Below, one piece after another: positions 7,363 through 14,214 of a stretch of DNA of 39,778 nucleotides (the first letter of the stretch is position 1; every line of letters begins with the position of its first letter). Made by a program: the position numbers and the translations under genes. The notes beneath the pieces are model-generated. The model had not been told where the DNA came from. It worked only from the letters and a program-made list of their open reading frames with translations, and made no database searches. The stretch is from a virus: the IMG/VR virus record IMGVR_UViG_3300042472_000339, positions 1 to 39,778 of that record; one strand, given 5' to 3'.

Positions 7363-8205
7363 TTAAAATTCATCTCTTTTGCCTTTTAATGGGTAATGGT
7401 TCTTTTTCAACTCCCAGAACTCAGCCATAAGCGAGGCGCGAAATTTGTAATCCCTGTCCGTGTGATACCCTGACTTGTAAACACATTTACAAATGGATTC
7501 GTATAAACGTATGCCTTTCAACTTGTAATTTGCCTTCTTGCATTCCGCGTACCTTCCTGAGTTTAAAACGCCCGCCCAAAGTTTCATCCCTTCTTCCGTG
7601 GAACTTGCACTCATGAACTTGGCGCGAATATACTTGTCACGTCCGCGAATGACCTCCCGTGTTTTGTACGTCACTGACTTTTGATTTTTCAAAGCCTTCA
7701 CGCCTCCAGCGTTCGCGTGCTTGCGCCAAAGTTCTGTTTCAACTCCTGAGGTAGTCGCCTCAATGATGAAAAATGAATAAATCATTGACACGGGGAAGTC
7801 GGTCAGGTGATGCACGTTCATAAGCATGGATTCGTAGGAATAGGCAAGCCAAATACGACGCATTTTAAACAGGTCAATTTTGTCAAGGTTTCTGAATCCT
7901 TTGCCTTCCAGATTTTGCCTTAATTCGTGAATATTCATTTTTCGTATTTCCCAACCGTATGACCGTGAGCCATAAGCCAATTCGTTGACTTCGCCTTTTT
8001 CTTCTTTTGCAGGAAAGGTAAGCGTGGTTATTTTGTGGACGTAAACCGTATCGCGTTCAATGATGGGAATGAATGAGGTATAATTGTACTGGGTGTTTAT
8101 TGGGGAATAAATCAACCCAACCACGAAGGCAACGCCAACACCTGCGGCAACTTGGTACGGGAGGCGTTTGTTCTGAGGGACGTAATCAATAATAGGATCT
8201 TTCAT
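7363..8205 (-). CDS. Membrane-anchored glucosaminidase-like peptidoglycan hydrolase (possible SAR endolysin)
   Basis: 280 aa. Residues 17-33 form one weakly hydrophobic, Gly/Ala/Val-rich segment after a short basic N-terminus. The C-terminal half (about 130-270) resembles FlgJ/Bax-type N-acetylglucosaminidases (PF01832): an FFIIEATTSGVETEL helix with E149 in the place of the catalytic glutamate, then RKHANAGGVK, a GRYAEC segment, and GYHTDRDY matching the family's GYATDxxY region. It would cut the glycan backbone. The N-terminal segment resembles signal-arrest-release domains, which let an endolysin reach the periplasm through Sec without a holin. It sits in the leftward arm, away from the late lysis cassette. 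An alternative role is virion-independent wall remodelling. Confidence 0.65.
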   Translation of the reverse strand: MKDPIIDYVPQNKRLPYQVAAGVGVAFVVGLIYSPINTQYNYTSFIPIIERDTVYVHKITTLTFPAKEEKGEVNELAYGSRSYGWEIRKMNIHELRQNLEGKGFRNLDKIDLFKMRRIWLAYSYESMLMNVHHLTDFPVSMIYSFFIIEATTSGVETELWRKHANAGGVKALKNQKSVTYKTREVIRGRDKYIRAKFMSASSTEEGMKLWAGVLNSGRYAECKKANYKLKGIRLYESICKCVYKSGYHTDRDYKFRASLMAEFWELKKNHYPLKGKRDEF

Positions 8206-8245
8206 AAAATTGGTTTTTAAACTGGTAAATAAATTTCTTATTGTA

Positions 8246-8293
8246 AAAATATATATAATTATTTATAATAAAGAATATTTACAACAATAAAAT
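8246..8293 (-). promoter_or_regulatory. Candidate leftward promoter region with upstream element copy B
   Basis: A TATATTTT box (8253-8246) lies about 17 nt from a diverged copy (8270-8293) of the 24-nt element at 7329 and 13085. The -33 position is poor (CTTT). It would drive the glucosaminidase gene at 8205 and follows directly on a terminator, consistent with a new transcription unit. Confidence 0.45.
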
Positions 8294-8327
8294 AAAAAAA
8301 AATGTCCGCATCGAAAGGATACGGACA
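8294..8327 (-). terminator. Intrinsic terminator of the 10883-8362 operon
   Basis: 10-bp stem with one U-G pair (8303-8312, 8318-8327) around a 5-nt loop, followed on the minus strand by nine T residues (8302-8294). It ends the nucleotide-metabolism operon after the 49-aa gene. Confidence 0.85.
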
Positions 8328-8361
8328 CAAAAGAACACTTTAACAACTTACTACTTCACAT

Positions 8362-8511
8362 TTATTTCCTGTATTCTCCAAACTTTGAAATACTTATCTC
8401 AAAGTTTTTAACATCGATTTTTAATTCCTTAAATTGCTCCAAAGCCTTTTCCATATTTTCAGCTTCAATGATCATTCGTTTGTCATTGTACTTTATTTCA
8501 AATTTACTCAT
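8362..8511 (-). CDS. Small hypothetical protein, 49 aa
   Basis: Start MSKFEIKYNDKRMI, end FGEYRK. Soluble, alternating charge, predicted beta-alpha-beta. Its ATG overlaps the stop of the upstream 43-aa gene (TCATGA), which supports it as a real coupled gene. Function unknown. Confidence 0.6.
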   Translation of the reverse strand: MSKFEIKYNDKRMIIEAENMEKALEQFKELKIDVKNFEISISKFGEYRK

Positions 8512-8639
8512 GAGTACCAATTTTTTAAAAGGTCAACAATATAATAAATGGCAAAAGCCAAGGTTAAAATGCCTCCAGCGGCTACAAACATGCTGGCAAA
8601 GTCTTTTATTAACTTTTCTTTTTCTCTTTCAGTCATCAT
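8508..8639 (-). CDS. Small single-span membrane protein, 43 aa
   Basis: Reads MMTEREKEKLIKDFAS, then a 20-residue hydrophobic span (about 17-36), then a short WYS tail. It overlaps the basic-repeat gene upstream by 11 nt and the 49-aa gene downstream by 4 nt. The size and charged-N/hydrophobic-C layout resemble small phage membrane effectors, including pinholin-like proteins, but no family is recognised. It lies upstream of the membrane-anchored glucosaminidase. Confidence 0.6.
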   Translation of the reverse strand: MMTEREKEKLIKDFASMFVAAGGILTLAFAIYYIVDLLKNWYS

Positions 8640-8886
8640 GGTTTTCTTGTTTTTTGTTTTCGCGATAAATTGACATTTTGGCTAATAATATATCCTTATT
8701 TTTTGCATAATAAGTTCTATTTCTTTCCCTCACCTTTTCCAAATACTCAGGTGTCCAATTTTCGCGCGCCTTCCTTCGGTACTCATTCATTTCTAACCGC
8801 CTTTTTTCTTTCTGGAAGCGGCTTAAATTTTTTCTCCATTGAACCATATAGGCGGCGCGCTTTGCCTTCTTTTCTTCGTCACTCAT
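8629..8886 (-). CDS. Small basic Arg/Lys/Tyr-rich protein, paralogue 1
   Basis: 85 aa, very rich in Arg, Lys, Glu and Tyr, with repeated segments of the form Y-R-R-K and YYAKNKD. Predicted to be one or two long helices, probably nucleic-acid binding. Paralogous to the adjacent gene at 8879 and to 17563-17787 in the other arm (shared MSDEE/MTDEE or MTPEY start, FQK-KR motif, NK spacing). No function is assigned. Confidence 0.65.
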   Translation of the reverse strand: MSDEEKKAKRAAYMVQWRKNLSRFQKEKRRLEMNEYRRKARENWTPEYLEKVRERNRTYYAKNKDILLAKMSIYRENKKQENHDD

Positions 8887-9130
8887 ATTTACTTTTTAAT
8901 TTTCGTTCACGATATTCTTTTGCTTTTATTTTCAATGCCTCAATGTTCGCATAATAATACGCAAGACTTTTGTCTTTCCTTATTTGCCTTTCTTCTTCAC
9001 TCAGCTTCCAATATTTATCCTTGTTCCTCAGTCGCGTTGCCTCCCTTCTTTTATCCTTTTGAAAGGCTGGCATTTTGCGGTAATATTCACGGTTGTATGT
9101 CCTTAACTTTTCCCTTTCTTCGTCTGTCAT
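8879..9130 (-). CDS. Small basic Arg/Lys/Tyr-rich protein, paralogue 2
   Basis: 83 aa starting MTDEEREKLRTYNREYYRK, with FQKDKRRE and AYYYAN segments. Clearly related to its neighbour at 8629-8886, with which it overlaps by 8 nt, so this is a tandem duplication. It overlaps the dCTP deaminase gene by 4 nt. Likely DNA or RNA binding by composition only. Confidence 0.65.
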   Translation of the reverse strand: MTDEEREKLRTYNREYYRKMPAFQKDKRREATRLRNKDKYWKLSEEERQIRKDKSLAYYYANIEALKIKAKEYRERKLKSKYE

Positions 9131-9666
9131 GGCTGCTTATTTAAATAATTCTTGGAGGCAACTGGATCTTTGCCCTGATTCGAATACTTTGCGTCTTGCT
9201 TTTTGTCATACGAAATATTTGGCATCTCCGAAATATCTTGATAAGTAAGCTGAGCAATTTTCATTCCTGGGTAAATCTTCAGCGGCTGAACCGTCAAAAG
9301 CTCAAGCGTCCAATGACCTTTGAATCCAACGTCGCCAAATCCTGCGGTCACGTGGACAAATAAACCGAGCCTTCCAAGTGAACTTTTGCCTTGGATAATT
9401 GGCACATGGCGAAGTGTCTCCGTATATTCCACAGTAGAAGCAAGGTAAACAATGCCAGGTTGAAGAATCAATCCTTCCTCAGGAATAATCATTGGTGCAG
9501 ATGGGTTTTTCTTTCGCACGTCCAATACGCGCTCTGTGTAAAGCACCAAGGTATTTGACAAAGTAAGGTCGTAGCTATTTGTTCCTAAATTATTAGGATT
9601 AAACGGCTCAATAACGATGTTACCTTCGGTGATTTCGTCAATGATGGTTTTGTCTGTTAAAATCAT
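9127..9666 (-). CDS. dcd: dCTP deaminase
   Basis: 179 aa, close to the usual dCTP deaminase length. It has the DCD/dUTPase trimer signatures: GKSSLGRLGLFVHVTAGF (93-110), GDVGFKGHWTLEL (111-123) with E122 in the place of the catalytic glutamate, and the C-terminal KYSNQGKDP segment (160-168). The enzyme converts dCTP to dUTP, or directly to dUMP in bifunctional forms, feeding dTMP synthesis. No thymidylate synthase is visible here, so it would boost the host pathway or change dCTP pools. It overlaps both neighbours by 4 nt and is part of the operon that starts at 10883. Confidence 0.9.
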   Translation of the reverse strand: MILTDKTIIDEITEGNIVIEPFNPNNLGTNSYDLTLSNTLVLYTERVLDVRKKNPSAPMIIPEEGLILQPGIVYLASTVEYTETLRHVPIIQGKSSLGRLGLFVHVTAGFGDVGFKGHWTLELLTVQPLKIYPGMKIAQLTYQDISEMPNISYDKKQDAKYSNQGKDPVASKNYLNKQP

Positions 9667-9965
9667 TTCATTTCGTTTTTAAAATTTTCGTTGTAATATT
9701 TTGCTGCTTGTTTTTTTAACTCTATTCTAATTTCATCAACGGAAAGCCCTTTGTAATTTTTCATTATTAAAGGATCAATAAGCCCACTTACATAAGAATC
9801 CATTATTTTCTCCTTCTCCATTTCTCTATCTTGTTCTTGTTGCCATTTAACACCTTGAATAAATGCTTCTCTTTTTATAGTATTGCCGATATCTATACCC
9901 ATAATGTACGGGTTTGGAGTTGGGTAAAATCTTTCTGCAACCTCCTCAATTGTTTCTTTTTTCAT
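9663..9965 (-). CDS. Hypothetical protein, 100 aa
   Basis: Contains the REAFIQGVKWQQEQ segment common in small phage proteins of unknown function, and a Lys-rich helical C-terminus. More AT-rich than the flanking dcd gene. It overlaps both neighbours by 4 nt. No function is assigned. Confidence 0.65.
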   Translation of the reverse strand: MKKETIEEVAERFYPTPNPYIMGIDIGNTIKREAFIQGVKWQQEQDREMEKEKIMDSYVSGLIDPLIMKNYKGLSVDEIRIELKKQAAKYYNENFKNEMK

Positions 9966-10291
9966 AAATCGTACTTTTTACGGTTATCAAATTCCTTTTT
10001 AGTAAAATAATATTCAGTCAACATTGCAGCATTAGCTTGCAGATGTGCGGCATGGAGTAAGCCTGATTCTATATCTATGTCCTCTCCCAGCCTTATCGCT
10101 TCCAGGTGCCTCATTGCACTGGCAATCACCTCTGTCCATGGCATACCTTTCTCCCAATTACCTTCCGGATATTTGCCTAATGCCTGTGTCCATACTTTGG
10201 CATATTCTCTGTTTGCAATGGGAGGGATAAGGTCGTATCTGATTTTTTCATCATTAAACCTCAGTCCCCTTGTTTCGTTTTTCTCATTCAT
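9962..10291 (-). CDS. DUF5664 family protein (dATP/dGTP diphosphohydrolase N-terminal type)
   Basis: 109 aa matching the family pattern: LRFNDEKIRYDLIPP near the N-terminus, then GNWEKGMPW (44-52), RHLEAIRLGEDID (61-73) and SGLLHAAHLQANA with H80 and H83. Pfam names this family after dATP/dGTP diphosphohydrolase N-terminal regions; it is all-helical. With dCTP deaminase next door, a role in dNTP-pool control is the natural inference, but activity of such short stand-alone forms is not clear from sequence. It overlaps the nuclease gene by 8 nt. Confidence 0.75.
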   Translation of the reverse strand: MNEKNETRGLRFNDEKIRYDLIPPIANREYAKVWTQALGKYPEGNWEKGMPWTEVIASAMRHLEAIRLGEDIDIESGLLHAAHLQANAAMLTEYYFTKKEFDNRKKYDL

Positions 10292-10883
10292 TTAAAAATC
10301 TTTTGTAATACTCGCTGATCTCTTTACAAGTCTGCTCAATTAAGACAATGGCTTTAAGCAAATCATCCATTTCAAAGGTATGGTTTAATTCATAACTTTC
10401 GCCCGTAAAAGATAAGCCGTTTTTTGTCATCTTTGTCCCCAGCCAGTTGATTTGGCTTTCGGGGATTGTATCACCATTTACAAACATTGCCAGCGCGTAA
10501 ACTTTCATTTGAAGGCTTGTTTTCAATGTCTCTATTGTCCACGGTCTCCCTGAGGTTTTAAAGTCAATAACGCGGTTGTTTTCCCTGTCCCACGCATCAA
10601 TGTAACCAACGACTTGAATGTCGTTTATACTCAGGCTTATCGGTTTCTCAGCCTCAAGACCTTTGAATCCCTGTATTTTATCAATGTAAAAATCTGGGAA
10701 GGTTTCCATGATTATACCGTTTTTGATAAACGCCTCCGTGTCCTCGGCAAAGCGCTTGCCAAAGTCCATGTAAATGGATGGTTCTTCGGGAAGGTTTAAA
10801 AAGTAACGGTTGATATACTTTTGGCGGTCACTATACCAAAGGTTAATTTGACTGACTGATATATATTTTTTTGGAAGGAGCAT
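10284..10883 (-). CDS. PD-(D/E)XK nuclease, RecB/Cas4-like
   Basis: 199 aa. The nuclease core is visible: GYIDAWD with D96, VIDFKTSG with D107 and K109, and the trailing QxxxY helix (Q125, Y129) typical of RecB-family nucleases (PDDEXK_1). The N-terminal SVSQINLWYSDRQKY region matches the start of this family, which often opens with SxSxLxxY. I see no four-cysteine iron-sulphur cluster, so it is RecB-like rather than canonical Cas4. Likely a recombination or end-processing exonuclease, working with SSB and the RuvC-like resolvase. Confidence 0.82.
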   Translation of the reverse strand: MLLPKKYISVSQINLWYSDRQKYINRYFLNLPEEPSIYMDFGKRFAEDTEAFIKNGIIMETFPDFYIDKIQGFKGLEAEKPISLSINDIQVVGYIDAWDRENNRVIDFKTSGRPWTIETLKTSLQMKVYALAMFVNGDTIPESQINWLGTKMTKNGLSFTGESYELNHTFEMDDLLKAIVLIEQTCKEISEYYKRFLNE

Positions 10884-10893
10884 GGTTATTTTA

Positions 10894-11091
10894 TTAATAG
10901 TTATGATACATTAAGGCTGCCTCGTCCCAACCTTTGTTATAGGCTTTTATGATTTCCTCATCATACATTTTCTTTGCCTCATTCAAAGCATCGAGAATCG
11001 CTTGGTATTCGCTTTCGTAAAACTCGGAGGCGTCCAATACCTTGTCATAAAAGTATTCAATCGACGTTTCTTTTTCTTCTTGGTTTTCCAT
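10894..11091 (-). CDS. Small acidic hypothetical protein, 65 aa
   Basis: Strongly acidic, helical, rich in Glu, Tyr and Asp. Starts MENQEEKETSIEYF. Separated by 10 nt from the nuclease gene and by 2 nt from the upstream gene. Acidic small proteins in phage early arms are sometimes DNA mimics or inhibitors, but nothing in the sequence shows this. Confidence 0.6.
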   Translation of the reverse strand: MENQEEKETSIEYFYDKVLDASEFYESEYQAILDALNEAKKMYDEEIIKAYNKGWDEAALMYHNY

Positions 11092-11093
11092 GG

Positions 11094-11402
11094 TTATCTT
11101 AATTTTATGTTTTTAAATAAATCAATGATACTTTTAATCGTTTCGTAAGAATAAATCTTAAATCCATTTAAATAAGCCGCATCTTCAAAACAAAAATCAA
11201 CATACCAATTATCGTTTAGTATATCTTCGTTGTTTATAATATCTTCATTTGCATTAGAATTAAATATCATTTTATTTTCTAATATTAATTCATACCAAAA
11301 ATAAATATTTTCTAAATCTACTGATTCTTCATCAATTATATTTGAGTGTTCATCTAGGTAAACCCTTTGAAATCCTAAATCTACAAGTTGTTTCTCTGTC
11401 AT
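11094..11402 (-). CDS. Hypothetical protein, 102 aa
   Basis: I start at the ATG at 11402 (MTEKQLVDLGFQRVYL). The longer frame to 11537 would pass through the terminator at 11427-11454 and overlap the preceding gene. The protein is acidic and Asn-rich with an FEDAAYLNGFKIYSYETI segment, and is more AT-rich than most of the arm. Function unknown. Confidence 0.6.
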   Translation of the reverse strand: MTEKQLVDLGFQRVYLDEHSNIIDEESVDLENIYFWYELILENKMIFNSNANEDIINNEDILNDNWYVDFCFEDAAYLNGFKIYSYETIKSIIDLFKNIKLR

Positions 11403-11426
11403 GTTTCTTTTGTTTTGAGGCGCGGT

Positions 11427-11454
11427 AAAACCCCAGCCATGTTTCAGGCTGGGG
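11427..11454 (-). terminator. Hairpin terminator after the OB-like gene
   Basis: Perfect 8-bp stem CCCCAGCC/GGCTGGGG (11431-11438, 11447-11454) with an 8-nt loop. On the minus strand only four T residues follow, so it may be leaky. It lies between the 152-aa gene and the 102-aa gene and could attenuate the downstream operon. Confidence 0.65.
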
Positions 11455-11472
11455 AAAAACGTACCAAATTGA

Positions 11473-11931
11473 TTAAAAATATTTTCCGATTTGAATAAAG
11501 ATCGTGGCGGCGGCTGGTTGCGCCTGGGCAGGCTCAAGTCCTGAGGCTTGCAACTGGTGAAATATGTCAGCGTAAACCGAAGTCATTAACGTTGCTTTCT
11601 CCGTGATTTCGTCGTGTGTCAATTTACCGTTGCTTTTAGGCGGTACATTTGCCGCCTGCTGCACGTTTGCGCCTTCGGTGGGTGTTTGTACCTTTTCAGG
11701 TATTTCGTTCGCTGTGACCATGTCAAAAGCTACTTTGTAAGATTTGCCGTCGTGGATAACGGTCACGGCATCGTCTTTCTTCAATGCCATTAACTTTGCG
11801 TCGTCGGCTTTCCCGTAAACACGCGCCTCCGTGCCGTTGTCTAATGTTATGACGGCGTTAATGGAAGGTCCATATTGACCCTCAAACACTTTGCCCGCCG
11901 TGTATTTAACCCTTCCTTTGAGAATATTCAT
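11473..11931 (-). CDS. Hypothetical protein with OB-like N-terminal domain
   Basis: 152 aa. Residues 1-67 have the alternating strand pattern of a small beta barrel (RVKYTAGKVFEG, NAVITLDNGTEARVYG, DAVTVIHDGKSYKVAF). A flexible, Pro/Gln/Ala-rich linker (about 78-100) follows, then a helical C-terminus (104-152). The layout resembles phage DNA-binding or replication accessory proteins, but no specific family is recognised. It overlaps the upstream gene by 26 nt, an unusually long overlap, and is followed by a terminator. Confidence 0.6.
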   Translation of the reverse strand: MNILKGRVKYTAGKVFEGQYGPSINAVITLDNGTEARVYGKADDAKLMALKKDDAVTVIHDGKSYKVAFDMVTANEIPEKVQTPTEGANVQQAANVPPKSNGKLTHDEITEKATLMTSVYADIFHQLQASGLEPAQAQPAAATIFIQIGKYF

Positions 11932-12166
11932 TTCCTGCTTGAATTTGAAAATTTTGAGAATCGTACCACATTTGTTTTTTGTGGTCGCTTATTGCCTTCC
12001 AGTCTATTTCCTGATCGTAATTAACTTTGTATCCTGCGAAAAAGTATTTTTCAAGTTCCCTCGCTCCTTTATCTCTCCACCATTTTTTTAATCTAAATGG
12101 TTCAACAACGTAGTCAGGGCAAACACTTAATGACACTTTTAATGCAAATTCTTGAATTGTAATCAT
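11906..12166 (-). CDS. Hypothetical protein, 86 aa
   Basis: Basic and aromatic-rich with a RLKKWWRDKGARELEKYF segment, possibly helical. Overlaps the downstream OB-like gene by 26 nt and the upstream gene by 4 nt. No recognised family. Confidence 0.6.
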   Translation of the reverse strand: MITIQEFALKVSLSVCPDYVVEPFRLKKWWRDKGARELEKYFFAGYKVNYDQEIDWKAISDHKKQMWYDSQNFQIQAGNEYSQRKG

Positions 12167-12504
12167 CTTGTTGGTATTTTTTCCATTTCCTTAATAGCAT
12201 TTCCGCAATATTCAATAATGCTAATATTCAAATTAAACATTCTTGAATTTTTGTTATTTGCCGCGTGCTTTTCAAATTTGTGCATCATTTCAATAACCTC
12301 GTCTTTGTAAAATTGTATCGGCGTTACTTTGTAAGAATCAACTAATTTAAATGTATATCTCAGCGAATACATATACATATCTAAAGACATAAGCCAATCA
12401 TTCTGGCTATCAATGCTTAACTTGTTGATTTCTTGTCTAAGTTTAATAACGGTTTCTTCGTAATAATTTAGAAGATTGTTTGCTTGCTCTAATGAATTGT
12501 TCAT
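12163..12504 (-). CDS. Hypothetical helical protein, 113 aa
   Basis: Long amphipathic helices (residues about 4-30 and 40-85), with a Met/Tyr-rich middle. AT-rich relative to neighbours. Its stop overlaps the next start by 4 nt. No domain is recognised; the coiled-coil character suggests protein-protein contact. Confidence 0.6.
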   Translation of the reverse strand: MNNSLEQANNLLNYYEETVIKLRQEINKLSIDSQNDWLMSLDMYMYSLRYTFKLVDSYKVTPIQFYKDEVIEMMHKFEKHAANNKNSRMFNLNISIIEYCGNAIKEMEKIPTR

Positions 12505-12526
12505 CTTTGGTTTGTTTTTAAAGTGA

Positions 12527-12781
12527 TTAATTATTTATAATTACCCAGTCCATTTCATTCTCAGCAACAAGAGGCATGAGATTGTAACGGTTGATTTTTG
12601 GGTATAACTCAAGGTCAATGTCCTCTGGATCAAATGTCCAGCCGTGGATCTCCATGTTGTCCTCGGGGGAATGAGGCGACGTTTGTCCGTACAAGCCGAA
12701 GCCGTGGGAGAAGATAACGTGTACAAAGTGACCCAGCTTTCTATCGATGGTACATTTGCAGGTGTATTTTGTAATATTCAT
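12527..12781 (-). CDS. Hypothetical protein, 84 aa
   Basis: Beta-rich start with two Cys (KYTCKC), His-rich centre (HFVHVIFSHGF) and acidic C-terminal half. No complete zinc-binding pattern is evident. 22 nt separates it from the next gene downstream. Function unknown. Confidence 0.6.
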   Translation of the reverse strand: MNITKYTCKCTIDRKLGHFVHVIFSHGFGLYGQTSPHSPEDNMEIHGWTFDPEDIDLELYPKINRYNLMPLVAENEMDWVIINN

Positions 12782-12826
12782 TTGGTAAGTTTTAAAAAAT
12801 GGGCGGATTGGTTAGCTCCATGATTC

Positions 12827-13030
12827 TTATACTTTTTTTAATTCCTGGGCTAACTTGTTTAGGTAGTCATTTGCCATTCTTACAAGTATCGGCATTTTGT
12901 TTGCTTCCCATTCTTCGTCGGTGCAACCCTGAGATTTTACCGCGTGGTAAACAGTTTTTACAAAATCAGTATCGCCTACTAATTCGTGAACCATGTCAAA
13001 GTGGTTTCTTAATTCAGTCATTGTCATCAT
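12827..13030 (-). CDS. Hypothetical protein, 67 aa
   Basis: Helical and soluble, containing FVKTVYHAVKSQGCTDEEWEA. First gene of a transcription unit: it follows a terminator at 13110-13142 and a promoter-like sequence with the 24-nt upstream element. Start codon choice among nearby ATGs (MMTMTE) is uncertain by a few residues. Confidence 0.6.
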   Translation of the reverse strand: MMTMTELRNHFDMVHELVGDTDFVKTVYHAVKSQGCTDEEWEANKMPILVRMANDYLNKLAQELKKV

Positions 13031-13059
13031 GATAATTGGTTTTTGTTATTTTCAATACG

Positions 13060-13087
13060 TAAATTTAAATATAATTATTTGAATAAA
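13060..13087 (-). promoter_or_regulatory. Leftward promoter candidate for the 13030-10894 operon
   Basis: Minus strand: TTTA (13087-13084), 16-nt spacer, TAAATTTA (13067-13060), then C. This is the same geometry and upstream element as the promoter at 7304-7331. The -33 box is one base off TTTG. Located 30-57 nt upstream of the 67-aa gene and just past a terminator. Confidence 0.5.
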
Positions 13088-13108
13088 AAAATATTTACAA
13101 AAATAAAT
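13085..13108 (-). repeat. 24-nt upstream promoter element, copy C
   Basis: Identical to 7329-7352 over 24 nt and, as there, starting 18 nt from the end of the -7-like box. It overlaps the -33 position and lies just beyond the T-run of a terminator. Confidence 0.6.
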
Positions 13109-13109
13109 T

Positions 13110-13142
13110 AAAAAAAAGTGAGGCATAATTTCTATGCCCCAC
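13110..13142 (-). terminator. Intrinsic terminator after the 244-aa gene
   Basis: 9-bp stem with one G-U pair (13118-13126, 13134-13142), 7-nt loop, followed on the minus strand by eight T residues (13117-13110). It ends the replication operon. Confidence 0.85.
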
Positions 13143-13166
13143 CAAAACAAAACCAAATTATGAAAC

Positions 13167-13901
13167 TTATCTTAGTAACACCTTGCGCCAGACGGCTAAC
13201 TTGTAAGCAAGTGCGCGGGCGCGTGGCATATTTCCTTCCTCAATTTTTCTCATGTGGTTCTTGCGATCAATCATATTGTCGGAGTCGGGCTTTTCATTCT
13301 TTGCCATTTCCTGAGCCTCAAGCCACAAGGCTTCCTTTTCCCCTTCCTTCCATTCATTGATATAACCACGCTTAACGCATTCGTCGTACCAAAATACGGG
13401 TATTTCTTCCAACGGCTTTTGAAAGTTTTTCAACTTGTTATCAAAGTCCTTGTCGTATTCCTCAGCCACTTTGCCTAGGCGTTTAATGCGATCTTCTTCT
13501 TCTTTCTTCGCCTGTATGTCCGAATCCATGGCAAAGTAAATCTTTTGCCTCCATGTGATATAAGCGGTCAGGATTCGACCAATGGCATGAAGGTCAACTT
13601 TGCCATAAAGTTTGTGATCATTAATATCAAGTTCTTGTTTTGCGAATTTTTCAAAAGCCAGTTTTATCTCATTGACGGCTAACAACTTGTAATTTGAAAT
13701 AAAGTCCGTGACTTCCATCAAGTGTTCAGGCTTTGGCTCAATGCCATACACGGGGAGCAAGTGGCTCAGGGTTTGGGCAATCTTTGGAATGGCTTCCTTT
13801 GTACCCGTTTTAAAAATTCTTAGTTCGCGGTTCTGAATAACAAGCTGCACGTCTTGTATTTTTTCTTCCACGCGGTTTGCAATCATTGGTAAATTGTTCA
13901 T
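13167..13901 (-). CDS. Putative replication accessory protein, 244 aa
   Basis: Largely helical. Residues 60-125 contain a conserved-looking block with EVTDFISNYKLLAVNEI, a KLYGKVDLHAIGRILTAYI segment and WRQKIY. A charged coiled-coil region (128-160) and a basic C-terminus follow. No P-loop is present, so it is not a DnaC-type ATPase loader. Such proteins sit beside replication initiators in Bacteroidota phages; lying downstream of the winged-helix initiator, a helicase-loading or initiation partner is the most likely role. That is inference from position. It overlaps no neighbour and ends at a strong terminator. Confidence 0.6.
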   Translation of the reverse strand: MNNLPMIANRVEEKIQDVQLVIQNRELRIFKTGTKEAIPKIAQTLSHLLPVYGIEPKPEHLMEVTDFISNYKLLAVNEIKLAFEKFAKQELDINDHKLYGKVDLHAIGRILTAYITWRQKIYFAMDSDIQAKKEEEDRIKRLGKVAEEYDKDFDNKLKNFQKPLEEIPVFWYDECVKRGYINEWKEGEKEALWLEAQEMAKNEKPDSDNMIDRKNHMRKIEEGNMPRARALAYKLAVWRKVLLR

Positions 13902-13978
13902 AATTGGTTGGTTTTATAATTGTAAATATAAATTAAAATAAATTAATCGCCACAAAAACAATCAATATTTGACACAAG

Positions 13979-14200
13979 TTAACGGTTTAAAAAATCTTGC
14001 TGCATCTTTGGTAAATAATCTTTCATTAATTGGCTTCTTGTTACCTTCCACCCAATTTTAGGTAAACTATAATCTTCAAAATACGTATATCTAATAATGC
14101 CGCGCAATAAAGAACCAGCCTCCTTAATTTCATTATTTTTCATCTTTACTTGAAATTTACCTTCGCCAAGATGGGTAACTAAATAATCTTCGTTTGTCAT
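13979..14200 (-). CDS. Hypothetical protein, 73 aa
   Basis: Beta-rich N-terminal part (EGKFQVKMKNNEIKEAGSLL) and basic C-terminus. AT-rich. Lies 14 nt after the initiator gene, in the same operon. Function unknown. Confidence 0.55.
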   Translation of the reverse strand: MTNEDYLVTHLGEGKFQVKMKNNEIKEAGSLLRGIIRYTYFEDYSLPKIGWKVTRSQLMKDYLPKMQQDFLNR

Positions 14201-14214
14201 AATTGTTAATTTTT

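Noticed and set aside
11403-11537. Longer start for the 102-aa protein
   Set aside because: The extension would cross a hairpin terminator and overlap the OB-like gene; the extension itself is low-complexity Pro/Arg sequence.
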